A model generated the notes under the pieces. That model saw only the letters and a list, made by a program, of their open reading frames with translations. It was not told the origin of the DNA and did no database searches. Of a stretch of 32,452 bases of DNA, positions 18,347-28,090 are shown piece after piece. Position 1 is the stretch's first letter, and each line of letters opens with the position of its first letter. The position numbers and the translations under genes were made by a program. Origin of the DNA: Candidatus Thiodubiliella sp. (lineage in GTDB: Bacteria; Pseudomonadota; Gammaproteobacteria; PS1; Pseudothioglobaceae); contig JAQRGB010000041.1 of NCBI GenBank assembly GCA_029237605.1, forward strand, positions 35,690-68,141, read 5' to 3'.

Positions 18347-18886
18347 ATGATTGATAAAGATGGTTATCGTGCCAACGTTGGCATCGTTATTACTAATAAC
18401 AAAAAGCAAATACTATTAGCCAAGCGCTACAAACAAAATAGCTGGCAATTGCCCCAAGGTGGCGTTAACAACAATGAAAGCGAACTTATAGCTTTGTTTC
18501 GTGAATTAAATGAAGAAATAGGCCTCTCACCTAAGCATGTAGATTTGATCGCAAAAACACCAAAATGGTTGCGTTACAATCTACCGAAAGAATACATAAA
18601 ACACGATGGTAGAATTATTTGTATTGGACAAAAACAGGTATGGTTTTTACTAAAACTTATTGCTAAAGAAAGCAATATCAAACTGGACTCTCATTCAGAT
18701 ATTGAATTTGACGATTGGCGATGGGTAGATTATTGGCACCCTATAGAGGCGGTAATTAATTTTAAAAAACCTATTTATGAAGATATGCTCAAATCTTTAG
18801 CTCCTGTATTATTTAATAATAAACATAAAATTCCTATCCAATATTCTCGCCCACTTAAATGTGTGGCAATTGTACTGAATAAATAA
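18347..18886 (+). CDS. rppH: RppH, RNA pyrophosphohydrolase (Nudix)
   Basis: RppH removes pyrophosphate from the 5' end of mRNA to trigger decay. The protein starts MIDKDGYRANVGIVI, the conserved RppH N-terminus, followed by WQLPQGGVNNNESE and the Nudix box ending in RELNEEIGL with the metal-binding glutamates present. KWLRYNLPKEYI and GQKQVWFLLKL match the family. Length 179 residues is slightly longer than usual, with a basic C-terminal tail after APVLF. Confidence 0.92.
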   Translation: MIDKDGYRANVGIVITNNKKQILLAKRYKQNSWQLPQGGVNNNESELIALFRELNEEIGLSPKHVDLIAKTPKWLRYNLPKEYIKHDGRIICIGQKQVWFLLKLIAKESNIKLDSHSDIEFDDWRWVDYWHPIEAVINFKKPIYEDMLKSLAPVLFNNKHKIPIQYSRPLKCVAIVLNK

Positions 18887-19101
18887 ATGCATAGTCGCTA
18901 TATTAAATACAAATTATTGTCTAAAAATTATATTCTTCCACTTAATAATTTTTATAAAAACTGCTTTAGCGCTATTATGATTAATTTTATAAAATTACTA
19001 ATTTAATAAAACTTAACTTTTATTCAACATCCATATTTAATACAATGATCTCTATCGGTATAATTTTAGCCTTTACTCACTTTCATAGATAAAATTAACT
19101 T
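18887..19101 (+). promoter_or_regulatory. rppH-hom intergenic region with possible hom promoter
   Basis: No gene is visible in these 215 bases. TATAAT at 19059-19064 lies 37 bases before the hom start. A weak -35 (TTTAAT, 19036-19041) is 17 bases further up. Confidence 0.4.
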
Positions 19102-20379
19102 ATGAATATAGGAATTTTAGGATTAGGCACTGTTGGTGGTGGTGTAGTTAATGTCTTAACAAAGAATCAAGCTGAAATTATGCGTCGCACAGGTGCGCAA
19201 ATACAAATAACGCACGCCGCAATTAGAGATATCAAGCAATCTCGCATTTGTTCAACAGACGGCATACAACTAACTCAAGATCCATTTGAAATTGTTAATA
19301 ACGACTCAATTGATATTGTGCTAGAATTAATAGGTGGCACTACCTTGGCAAAAGAATTAGTAGAAGTAGCAATTAAAAATGGCAAACATGTAATTACCGC
19401 TAATAAGGCTTTAATTGCCATACACGGCAATGAATTACTTACTCTAGCAAAAGACAATAATACGCATTTGTTGTTTGAAGCATCGGTAGCTGGTGGAATT
19501 CCAATCCTTAAATCTTTAGAACAGGGGTTGAGTGCCAATCAAATTGAAATGGTAGCTGGCATTATCAATGGCACAGGTAACTTTATCCTGAGCGAGATGT
19601 GTGATAAAAGTAGAGATTTCGACAATGTTTTAAAAGAAGCACAGGAATTGGGCTATGCTGAAGCCGACCCAACTTTTGACGTAGAAGGCATTGATGCAGC
19701 GCATAAGTTAACCATACTATCTGCTATTGCTTTTGGTTGTGAATTGCAATTTGATAAAGTGTCTACTGAAGGAATTAGTGAAATTAGTGATGAAGATATG
19801 ATTTTTGCCACAGAGTTAGGTTATTCCATTAAGCACTTAGGTATCGCTAAGAAGCTTGATGGTAAAATCCAAATGCGCGTACACCCAACATTGATCCCAA
19901 AAACTAAACTATTGGCAAATGTTAATGGCGTGATGAATGCAGTATTAGTCAAAGGCAATGCTGTAGGCCCAACACTTTATTATGGTGCTGGTGCAGGGGA
20001 TGAAGCCACAGCAAGCGCAGTTATTGCTGATCTGATTGATGTGATTAAAAATACAGTAAGCAATGACACCCTTGGTTGGCACTCATTAAAAGCAATGCCA
20101 TATCAAAATCAAGATGATATTGAGAGTATCTTTTATTTGCGTTTGTTGGCCGCTGATAAACCAGGGGTATTAGCAGATATTACGGCAATTTTTGTAAATA
20201 ACAATATTAGTGTAGAAGCTGTTATGCAAAAACAAATTGACGAACAAGATAATGCGCACATAGCTATTATTACTAACCAAGTAAAAACCAGTGATATTAA
20301 CACAGCTGCTGCAGAAATTCAGAAACATAGCTCTATCCAAGAAAAAATTAAAATTATTCATGTAGAAACATTAGATTAG
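19102..20379 (+). CDS. hom: homoserine dehydrogenase
   Basis: This 425-residue monofunctional homoserine dehydrogenase reduces aspartate semialdehyde to homoserine with NAD(P)H. Visible: Rossmann motif GILGLGTVGGGVV at the start, ELIGGT, VTANKALIA, ASVAGGIPIL, the catalytic-domain motif GIINGTGNFILSEM, and EAQELGYAEADPTFDVEG. A C-terminal ACT domain (about residues 345-425, from YLRLLAADKPGVLADITAIF) suggests feedback control by threonine. thrC follows, so the pair makes threonine. There is no fused aspartokinase domain. Confidence 0.95.
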   Translation: MNIGILGLGTVGGGVVNVLTKNQAEIMRRTGAQIQITHAAIRDIKQSRICSTDGIQLTQDPFEIVNNDSIDIVLELIGGTTLAKELVEVAIKNGKHVITANKALIAIHGNELLTLAKDNNTHLLFEASVAGGIPILKSLEQGLSANQIEMVAGIINGTGNFILSEMCDKSRDFDNVLKEAQELGYAEADPTFDVEGIDAAHKLTILSAIAFGCELQFDKVSTEGISEISDEDMIFATELGYSIKHLGIAKKLDGKIQMRVHPTLIPKTKLLANVNGVMNAVLVKGNAVGPTLYYGAGAGDEATASAVIADLIDVIKNTVSNDTLGWHSLKAMPYQNQDDIESIFYLRLLAADKPGVLADITAIFVNNNISVEAVMQKQIDEQDNAHIAIITNQVKTSDINTAAAEIQKHSSIQEKIKIIHVETLD

Positions 20380-20502
20380 AAACAAAATAACTTACGAGTA
20401 TTTTATTACCTTATAAAGCATATTTAAAAAACATTAAATAACTTTAACAGCCTGTATGAATAAATATTTTTTTAAATATAACATAATAAAAAAGGAGTAA
20501 AG

Positions 20503-21585
20503 ATGAGATATACCGGCTTAATTAACCATTATAAAGATAGACTTCCTGTTAGCAAAAGTACGAAGTTCATCAGTCTAGGTGAGGGAAACACACCATTAAT
20601 TCGTTTACAAAATATCCCTGCTCTATTAAGCAAAGATGTTGATGCATACGTGAAATATGAAGGCTTAAATCCAACAGGATCATTTAAGGATAGGGGCATG
20701 ACTATGGCTGTAACTAAGGCGGTGGAATCAGGATCTAAAGCCATTATTTGTGCTTCTACAGGTAACACTTCTGCTTCTGCCGCTGCCTATGCTGCTAGGG
20801 CTGGGATCAAGGCTTTTGTTATTATTCCAGAGGGTAAAATTGCATTAGGCAAATTGGCACAAGCAATGATTCATGGCGCAGTAATTATTCAAATTAAAGG
20901 TAACTTTGACGATGGAATGCGCTTGGTTAAAGAAGTGGCAGGTCATGCACCAGTGTCTATTGTAAATTCAATCAACCCTTTTCGCCTACAAGGTCAAAAA
21001 ACCGCCGCATTTGAAATTATTGAAGAACTGGGAGATGCACCTGACTACCACTGTTTGCCTGTGGGTAATGCTGGTAATATCTCTGCACACTGGATGGGAT
21101 ATAAGGAATACTACCAAGATAGAAAGTCTACTAAAACACCTGTAATGGTGGGTTATCAAGCAGAAGGATCTGCGCCTTTTAAAAAAGGTATGATGGTTGA
21201 CAACCCTAAAACAATTGCTACTGCTATTCGCATTGGTCACCCACAAAGTTGGGGTTTGGCGCATGAAGTTGAAAAAGAATCAAATGGTTGGTTTGATGCA
21301 TTAAGTGACGAAGATATTTTAGCAGCACAAAAACTATTGGCCGAAAAAGAAGGTATTTTCTGTGAGCCTGCATCAGCTACATCGTTAGCAGGTGCTATAC
21401 GTGACGTTAAAAATGACAAAGTCGGATCGTAGCCATGTCGTTCTGTGAGCCAAGGAGTTGACTCTCTAACAGGTCACGGCTTAAAGGACCCGGATACTAT
21501 TATTTCACAATGCAATGATGATGACATGATTTACATTAATCCTGTGATGATAGAAGTTAAACACGCAATTTTAGATAATATGTAA
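20503..21585 (+). CDS. thrC: threonine synthase (interrupted by adapter)
   Basis: Threonine synthase converts phosphohomoserine to threonine with PLP. The PLP lysine is K62 in NPTGSFKDRG, followed by ASTGNTSASAAAYAA and the phosphate-binding LPVGNAGNISAHW. A good AAGGAG precedes the ATG. The frame runs to AIRDVKNDK, where adapter (21419-21460) begins and creates a false stop. The native tail LTGHGLKDPDTIISQ resumes in another frame and ends at TAA 21585. About 7-10 residues are missing at the join. Expected total is about 355 residues. Confidence 0.92.
21419..21460 (-). other. sequencing adapter arm 2, inside thrC
   Basis: Complete 42-base arm 2 in reverse complement (begins AAGTCGGATCGTAGCC, ends AGCCAAGGAGTTG), interrupting thrC about 125 bases before its stop. 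Confidence 0.95.
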
Positions 21586-21593
21586 AAAATATT

Positions 21594-22421
21594 ATGAAAA
21601 TAGGATTATTAAAAATGAAAAATTTTAAAGCATTTAAAGATACAAAAATAAGAGATATTCCTAGATTTTATGTAATTGTGGGTCGTAATGGCTCTGCGAA
21701 AACAACTTTATTTAATATTTTTAGTTTTTTAAAAGATGCACTATCTACTGATGTCAATATCGTTTTCAACAAACTAGGTAGTTTTAATGAAGTTATCAGT
21801 CGCGGTTGCACTGGTAATATTAAATTTAGAGCAAAAAATACTTATAAAAACAATCCTGTTGTTACTTATTTTTTAAGCATTTCTCAAAAAGATGGCAAAG
21901 CTGTTATTGATAAAAAAAATTTAAAATATCGTCGTTGTAGAAAAGGACAGCCATGGGAATTTTTAAATTTTAATAACGGTCAAGGTAGTGCAGTGATTAA
22001 TAAACAAATACTTGATTCTACCGAGGAAAAAGACTTGCAGCACGAGGATCAGTCTTTAAAATCATCTGATATTCTAGCAATTAAAGGGCTTGCACAATTT
22101 AAAAGATTTCCAGCAATTATTGCACTTAGTGAACTCATTGATAATTGGCATGTATCTAATATTCATGTTAACGAAGCTCATAATATCCAACAAGCATATT
22201 ATGCCGAACATTTATCTACTTTAAGTGGGAGTTTATCTAAAATAATAGATTATTTGTACAGCAACCATAAAGAAAAATTAAATGAAATTATTGAAGTTCT
22301 GCAGCAAAGAATTAAAGGAATTCCAAAAGCAATAGCATGCCATTTAAAACTAGACAATAGCAATACATCTGCTAGTTTTAGCGCTTTATTTTCTGGAATT
22401 CAAAAATTATGTCCTATATAA
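21594..22421 (+). CDS. AAA-family ATPase, C-terminally truncated
   Basis: This 275-residue frame starts MKIGLLKMKNFKAFKDTKI and has a Walker A loop GRNGSAKTTLFN, as in RecF/OLD-like or SMC-like ATPases that begin KNFKAF. The middle (about residues 85-245) is charged and helical. No signature motif (ending GTI or SGG), Walker B (DEPE) or His switch is present, so the second half of the ATPase is missing. The stop lies 13 bases inside the cysM start, suggesting that a deletion fused it to cysM. As it stands it cannot be a normal ATPase. No adapter sequence is visible at the junction. Confidence 0.65.
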   Translation: MKIGLLKMKNFKAFKDTKIRDIPRFYVIVGRNGSAKTTLFNIFSFLKDALSTDVNIVFNKLGSFNEVISRGCTGNIKFRAKNTYKNNPVVTYFLSISQKDGKAVIDKKNLKYRRCRKGQPWEFLNFNNGQGSAVINKQILDSTEEKDLQHEDQSLKSSDILAIKGLAQFKRFPAIIALSELIDNWHVSNIHVNEAHNIQQAYYAEHLSTLSGSLSKIIDYLYSNHKEKLNEIIEVLQQRIKGIPKAIACHLKLDNSNTSASFSALFSGIQKLCPI

Positions 22422-23293
22422 CTATTGAACAGACCATCGGTAATACACCTTTGGTTAAATTACAAAGACTCAACCCCAATGGGTCTAATATCATTTTGCT
22501 TAAACTTGAGGGTAATAATCCCACAGGTTCAGTCAAAGACCGCTCAGCATTTAATATGGTTACTCAGGCTGAAATTCGTAATGAGATTAATACAGGAGAT
22601 ACATTAATCGAGGCCACTAGTGGTAATACTGGCATCGCCTTGGCAATGATAGCAGCAATTAAAGGCTATAAAATTATATTAATTATGCCTGAAAATCTCT
22701 CACAAGAGAGACGTGATGCTATGACAGCATATGGCGCTGAATTAATTTTAGTCAGTAAAGAAGAAGGGATGGAAGGTGCAAGAGATTTAGCCCATGCCAT
22801 GGAAAGAGAAGGCAAAGGCAAGCAACTTGATCAATTCTCTAATGCTGATAATTCAGGAGCACATGTAAACACAACTGCACAAGAAATATGGCGAGACACA
22901 AATGGTAAAATAACGCATTTTATTTCAGCTATGGGTACGACTGGTACAATTATAGGTGTGTCTGAAACACTCAGAAAACACAATAAAGATATTCAAATCA
23001 TTGGCGTGCAGCCAAAAGAAGGAACACAAATTGCTGGTATTCGTCGCTGGCCAAAAGAATATTTACCCAAAATCTTTGATGCATCTAAAGTTGATACAAT
23101 AATGGACGTATCACAAATATCTGCCGAACAAACTACCCGTGATTTAGCAACAAAGGAGGGTATTTTTGCTGGTGTTTCCAGTGGTGGAGCAGTGTATTCA
23201 GCTATTAAACTGTCTAAGAGAGTGAACAATGCTGTGATTGTAACTGTTATTTGTGATCGCGGTGACAGATATCTTTCCACAGGATTATTTTAA
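22409..23293 (+). CDS. cysM: cysteine synthase B
   Basis: CysM makes cysteine from O-acetylserine and sulfide or thiosulfate using PLP. Visible: TIGNTPLVKLQRL, the PLP lysine K43 in PTGSVKDRSA, EATSGNTGIALAM, the cofactor phosphate loop SAMGTTGTI, RRWPKEYLP (typical of CysM rather than CysK), and GIFAGVSSGGAV. Length 294 residues and ending DRGDRYLSTGLF are standard. Its start lies within the last codons of the truncated ATPase. Confidence 0.93.
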   Translation: MSYITIEQTIGNTPLVKLQRLNPNGSNIILLKLEGNNPTGSVKDRSAFNMVTQAEIRNEINTGDTLIEATSGNTGIALAMIAAIKGYKIILIMPENLSQERRDAMTAYGAELILVSKEEGMEGARDLAHAMEREGKGKQLDQFSNADNSGAHVNTTAQEIWRDTNGKITHFISAMGTTGTIIGVSETLRKHNKDIQIIGVQPKEGTQIAGIRRWPKEYLPKIFDASKVDTIMDVSQISAEQTTRDLATKEGIFAGVSSGGAVYSAIKLSKRVNNAVIVTVICDRGDRYLSTGLF

Positions 23294-23422
23294 ATAATGG
23301 ACTTATAGGTTAATCATTAAAAGAGAAATACATGAAAAATTATGGTATTTTTATTAAATAATATGCAATGTAAAATTACCAAAAAATATCTCTTAGACAT
23401 AAAATCACTGCAATAGTATTAA

Positions 23423-23444
23423 AAATTTAACTATAGTTAAATTT
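23423..23444. repeat. 22-base perfect palindrome in the cysM-hemJ gap
   Basis: AAATTTAA-CTATAG-TTAAATTT is its own reverse complement. It lies between the convergent cysM and hemJ genes, so a weak bidirectional transcript end or a protein site is possible. There is no GC in the stem other than the central pair, so RNA stability would be low. Nothing else is visible in 23294-23501. Confidence 0.5.
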
Positions 23445-23501
23445 AAAAAAACAATCTTTAATAAAGTATGATTTTATTCGTAAAATTATAATAAGTTTTT
23501 T

Positions 23502-23924
23502 TTAAAAAGGTCTAACTACCACTAAAATAATAATAGCTACTAGTATCAACACTGGAAACTCATTAAACCAACGATAGAAAATATGTGAATAGGTGTTTTT
23601 ATCCACTTTAAAAACCGATAATAAATATCCACAATAAAAATGATAAACAATTAGTGGCACAACCAATACCAACTTAGCGTGTAACCAATATTGCGTACTA
23701 TAAAATACCCAATTATCAATCACCATCCAGACGCCTAATACTGTTGCTAAAATAAAACTCGGCATCATAATGCCACGATACAATTTTTCCTCCATCACTT
23801 TAAAACGCTCAATACTTACTTTATCATCACTCATCGCATGATAAACAAAAAGACGTGGTAAGTAAAATAAAGCCGCAAACCAAGTAATCACACTAATAAT
23901 ATGAAAAGCCTTTATCCACAACAT
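23502..23924 (-). CDS. hemJ: HemJ, protoporphyrinogen IX oxidase
   Basis: This 140-residue protein has four membrane segments and the UPF0093/HemJ pattern: WIKAFHIISVITWFAALFYL with a conserved histidine at residue 8, PRLFVYHA, MEEKLYRGIMMPS, and WLHAKLVLVVPLIVYHFYCG. HemJ oxidises protoporphyrinogen IX in the membrane late in heme synthesis. That fits a cell that needs heme for DsrM and DsrJ and siroheme chemistry. It is divergent from the large dehydrogenase at 24002. Confidence 0.9.
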   Translation of the reverse strand: MLWIKAFHIISVITWFAALFYLPRLFVYHAMSDDKVSIERFKVMEEKLYRGIMMPSFILATVLGVWMVIDNWVFYSTQYWLHAKLVLVVPLIVYHFYCGYLLSVFKVDKNTYSHIFYRWFNEFPVLILVAIIILVVVRPF

Positions 23925-24001
23925 TAAGCAACTCCGAACAAAATTATAAATAGACTTTATTATAGTAAAATAAACACAGATTAATTACCATCTTTATAGA
24001 C

Positions 24002-27000
24002 TTGCAACAATATCGCGAAATTCCTTATAACTATACTTCGTTCTCAGACAAGGAAATTGTGTGTCGTTTTTTAGGGAAGCAGTCATGGGAATTGCTTGAA
24101 CAGCTGCGAGAAAATCGCAACACAGGGCGCAGCGCAAGAATGTTATTTGAAGTATTAGGTGATATATGGGTGGTAAATCGTAATCTTTACTTACAAGAAG
24201 ACTTAATTAACAACAAAAAACGCTGTAAAGCACTTATTAAAGCACTGTATTCTCGTCTTAACCAAATTCACTTGCGTGCTAATGGTAATGAAAAGGTATT
24301 GAAATTATTAAGTAGCGCTAACCAAGCAGTAAATAATTTTAAATCTTGTTTAAGTGAATTTAAAAATAACGAAGCACGCATTAAAAATGCATTTCTCAAA
24401 GTTACACACAATAATAATATTCACTTTGACGCATTATCACGCTCATCCCATGCCACCGATGCAACTGATTGGCGTGTTGAATATCCTACTGTAGTTATCA
24501 CTCCAGATACTGAATTAGAAATTGCTAAAATTATCAAAACTTGTATTAAATTAGGACTTACAATCATACCTCGTGGTGGCGGTACTGGCTACACAGGTGG
24601 CGCTATCCCTCTCAGCACACAAACAGCTGTTATCAATACAGAAAAACTCAATTTTATTGATGAAATACAACACAATAATGGACTACACAGCGTGAATGTC
24701 GGGGCAGGCGTGGTTACCAAACGTGTTAGCGAAGTAGCAACGGCGAATAATTTAGTATTTGCCGTTGACCCAACATCACAAGATGCTTGCACTATTGGCG
24801 GTAATGTGGCAATGAATGCAGGTGGTAAGAAAGCATTAAAATGGGGTACAACAATCGACAATCTTTTATCTTGGAAAATGGTAATGCCTGATGGCAACTG
24901 GCTACAAATAAAACGCCTTAATCATAACCAAGACAAAATTCAATTATTAGATAAAGTAAGCTTTAAAATCAATCATTTAAAAAAAGATGCCAAGACAATA
25001 ATAACGTCTAAAACATTAACTATTAATACCAAAGATATACGTAAAAACGGGTTAGGCAAAGATGTTACTAATAAGTTTTTAGATGGGTTGCCAGGTGTTC
25101 AAAAAGAAGGCTGTGATGGCCTTATCACGTCTGCACAGTTTATTCTACACCAGCCATTTAAGAATATTAATACAATATGTCTAGAGTTTTTTGGTTATGA
25201 CTTAGGCAAAGCAGTTTCTGCAATTGTTGCAGTTAAAGATAGTGTTGATAACTCCACAGATGTTGATTTAATTGGAATGGAGCACCTTGACAGTCATTAT
25301 ATTAAGGCGATAAATTACACCACAAAGGCCACTCGCTCAGAATTACCAAGGATGATCTTACTACTTGATATTAGTGCAGAACAGCAAAATTCATTAGATA
25401 CACAGATTGAAAAAATTATCACACTAACACAAAATAGAGATGGTGAATTCTTTATCGCATACTCACTAGAAAAGCGTCAAATTTTCTGGAAAGATCGCGC
25501 TAATACAGCAGCTATTGCCGCCCACACAAACGCTTTTAAAATAAATGAAGATGTGGTTATTCCACTTAATAAATTAGGAGATTATTCTAATGGCATTGAG
25601 CGCATTAATATTCGTCTATCAATTGGGAATAAACTATCCGCACTAAGAGCAATTAAAGATTATTTTTGCAAAATTGATATTAGCACCCACCTTATTAAAA
25701 ATAAAATAAATCACGCCTTATCGCTATTTGATAAGGTTGAAAGCGAATGGCAGAATACACTAACAAGCCTTGAGTTAGAATCTGGGTTTAAAGCACTACA
25801 AGCTAATAAACATATAATTTCTTATATTGCTGATTTTTCTCAGCCTTTGAATGATTTGTTAATGGGCGATATATTTACTGATATTCGTGAAAAAGTAAAA
25901 ACAATACATAGTGAATATCGAGAAGTTCGCTTATTTGTAGCAACACATATGCATGCTGGCGATGGTAATGTGCATACTAATATTCCGGTGCACTCTCATA
26001 ACACACAAATGCTAGAATCTGCTGAAAAAGTAGTTGATGAAATTATGATTTTAGCTGAGCAACTAGGCGGTGTAATTTCAGGTGAGCACGGTATTGGGCT
26101 AACTAAATACCAATATTTATCTGATAAATTCAAACAAGACTTTTTAAAATACAAAACCAGCATTGATCCTAATGGGCATTTTAATAAAGGCAAGTTAATG
26201 CCAGGAAGTAATCTTGACAACGCCTTTACCCCTTCTTTACGCTTGGTTGAGCAGGAGGCATTGATTTTAGAAAGCAGTGGCATTGGTGAAATTAATGATA
26301 TGATAAAGTCATGTCTGCGTTGTGGCAAGTGTAAGAATGTATGCGCCACTCATGTTCCAGAAGCTAATTTATTATATTCACCACGTGATAAGATCATTGC
26401 CACCAACTTAATCTCTGAAGCATTTTTATATGAAGAACAGACGCGTAGAGGTGTTTCTCTTAACCATTTTGATGGATTTAATGATGTAGCTGATCATTGT
26501 ACCATTTGCCATAGATGCCTAACACCTTGTCCTGTGAATATTGATTTTGGCAATGTTTCTATCAAAATGCGAGGCATGTTGGTTGAACAAAAACAGAAGT
26601 ATACAAATATTGCCACCAAATTATCTATGGCATATCTCAATATGATCAAACCATGGCAGATTAACCTAACTAAAAAAATACTCATTGATTTTACTTACAA
26701 GGCGCAACATATTGCTTCAAAACTTAGTAAACCATTATTAAAAAAACAACCTAACAAGACCATTGGTAACCCAAGTGTTTTTACAGAATTAATCACAATT
26801 TTAGACAAACCACTGCCCACTGATACAGATGCAACGCCGCTAAGAAGTGCACTAAATATTACCGATATTGGCAGTGTGCCAATTTTAACGCACCCTAAAA
26901 AATCAAACGCTGAATCACCAAGTGTATTCTATTTCCCAGGCTGTGGCTCTGAGCGCCTTTATTCCAACATTGGACTGGCCACCATCGCCCTGTTATATCA

Positions 27001-27685
27001 CCAAGGTGTGAAAGTTATTTTGCCACCAAGTTACTTGTGTTGTGGCTACCCACAAAGCGCAAGTGGCCTCAATACTAAAAGCAAACAAATTACTATTGAT
27101 AATCGCGTATTATTCCACCGCATGGCAAACACACTTAATTACTTAGACATCAAACATGTATTGACTTCTTGTGGCACTTGCATCGACCAACTATTAACCT
27201 ATAACACAGCAAATATTTTTAAAAATTCAACACTAATAGATATTCATGAATATCTATTAGAAAACAAAGTGACATTTGATAATACTGATGAACAATACCT
27301 ATACCACGCTCCCTGCCATGACCCGATTAAATCAAAGAATTCAAGTGATGTCATCTCTGAAATTATGAACTCAGATGTAATTAGCAATGACCGTTGTTGT
27401 GGTGAAGCAGGTACTTTTGCAATTTCCAGACCAGATATTGCCAAGCAAGTAAAATTCCGCAAAGAGGCTGAAATTAAAAAGGATTTAGCAACAATAAAAA
27501 TAAGTAAAGCGCAGACCAAAATACTAACCACCTGCCCTGCTTGTCGTCAAGGTTTGAGTCGTTATAGCAATACAACCAATATTAATCCAATCTACCCAGT
27601 GGAATTAATTGCCGAACAAAAGCTCGGCAAAAACTGGCGTAAAGACTTTATCAAATCTGCGCAAATTGAAAAAGTATTACTTTAA
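24002..27685 (+). CDS. DUF3683 FAD-linked oxidase with Fe-S/CCG domain (YdiJ/D-2-hydroxyacid dehydrogenase-like)
   Basis: This 1227-residue cytoplasmic or membrane-associated dehydrogenase has four parts. An N-terminal DUF3683 region covers about residues 1-100. A PCMH-type FAD domain follows, with PRGGGTGYTGGA near 188-199. The FAD-oxidase C-terminal domain has THMHAGDGNVHTN near 648 and SGEHGIGLTKY near 693. The ferredoxin/CCG part has CLRCGKCKNVC at 770, CTICHRCLTPCP at 832, and the CCG motifs LCCGYPQSA (1012) and RCCGEAGTF (1131). Families of this design oxidise D-lactate, glycolate or D-2-hydroxyglutarate; the substrate cannot be told here. No ATG is in frame upstream before a stop at 23966, so the TTG at 24002 is the likely start, with a poor ribosome-binding site. 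The long frame is intact. Confidence 0.9.
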   Translation: MQQYREIPYNYTSFSDKEIVCRFLGKQSWELLEQLRENRNTGRSARMLFEVLGDIWVVNRNLYLQEDLINNKKRCKALIKALYSRLNQIHLRANGNEKVLKLLSSANQAVNNFKSCLSEFKNNEARIKNAFLKVTHNNNIHFDALSRSSHATDATDWRVEYPTVVITPDTELEIAKIIKTCIKLGLTIIPRGGGTGYTGGAIPLSTQTAVINTEKLNFIDEIQHNNGLHSVNVGAGVVTKRVSEVATANNLVFAVDPTSQDACTIGGNVAMNAGGKKALKWGTTIDNLLSWKMVMPDGNWLQIKRLNHNQDKIQLLDKVSFKINHLKKDAKTIITSKTLTINTKDIRKNGLGKDVTNKFLDGLPGVQKEGCDGLITSAQFILHQPFKNINTICLEFFGYDLGKAVSAIVAVKDSVDNSTDVDLIGMEHLDSHYIKAINYTTKATRSELPRMILLLDISAEQQNSLDTQIEKIITLTQNRDGEFFIAYSLEKRQIFWKDRANTAAIAAHTNAFKINEDVVIPLNKLGDYSNGIERINIRLSIGNKLSALRAIKDYFCKIDISTHLIKNKINHALSLFDKVESEWQNTLTSLELESGFKALQANKHIISYIADFSQPLNDLLMGDIFTDIREKVKTIHSEYREVRLFVATHMHAGDGNVHTNIPVHSHNTQMLESAEKVVDEIMILAEQLGGVISGEHGIGLTKYQYLSDKFKQDFLKYKTSIDPNGHFNKGKLMPGSNLDNAFTPSLRLVEQEALILESSGIGEINDMIKSCLRCGKCKNVCATHVPEANLLYSPRDKIIATNLISEAFLYEEQTRRGVSLNHFDGFNDVADHCTICHRCLTPCPVNIDFGNVSIKMRGMLVEQKQKYTNIATKLSMAYLNMIKPWQINLTKKILIDFTYKAQHIASKLSKPLLKKQPNKTIGNPSVFTELITILDKPLPTDTDATPLRSALNITDIGSVPILTHPKKSNAESPSVFYFPGCGSERLYSNIGLATIALLYHQGVKVILPPSYLCCGYPQSASGLNTKSKQITIDNRVLFHRMANTLNYLDIKHVLTSCGTCIDQLLTYNTANIFKNSTLIDIHEYLLENKVTFDNTDEQYLYHAPCHDPIKSKNSSDVISEIMNSDVISNDRCCGEAGTFAISRPDIAKQVKFRKEAEIKKDLATIKISKAQTKILTTCPACRQGLSRYSNTTNINPIYPVELIAEQKLGKNWRKDFIKSAQIEKVLL

Positions 27686-28090
27686 GAAATAAATACATAG
27701 CGCATGTGCAATATATATTTTAAATTAACTTATACTATAGCATCATAAAAAGCCACTTATTGTTATGTTTTTTGCTTTATTTTCATTTAATATCTTTACA
27801 GGTAATGCTGATAAAATTACAAATACTCAAAATTATTCAACCATTGAAGAGATTGTTAAATCTAGTTTGGTGCTTAAATTATAATAATAGAGGTCATAAA
27901 ATATTATAAGTTATTGTCAAATATTTAAAGAACTGTTGGACTATATAATAACCTAAATAAATCAAAGAACCTAGCTATTCACCTAATGCCCTTTATTAGG
28001 CTTTTAAACGCACTTGCACTTAAAATAACATTTTGCATATTAGCCATTTTGGCTTTAAACTAATTACAATTTAGCCTGTCATTACACTTA
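27686..28090. other. gene-poor stretch with small hairpins
   Basis: About 400 bases without a credible full gene. Two hairpins are visible: CCTAAT/ATTAGG (27982-27987/27995-28000) followed by CTTTT, a weak plus-strand terminator candidate, and AGCCA/TGGCT (28042-28046/28050-28054). A possible 39-codon frame lies at 27765-27884. Confidence 0.5.
27765..27884 (+). CDS. possible 39-residue peptide or gene remnant
   Basis: An ATG frame encodes MFFALFSFNIFTGNADK followed by a polar stretch to a TAA. The start resembles the end of a signal peptide. There is no clear ribosome-binding site and no family match that I recognise. It may be the remnant of an exported protein gene in this decayed gap, or chance. 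Confidence 0.2.
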   Translation: MFFALFSFNIFTGNADKITNTQNYSTIEEIVKSSLVLKL

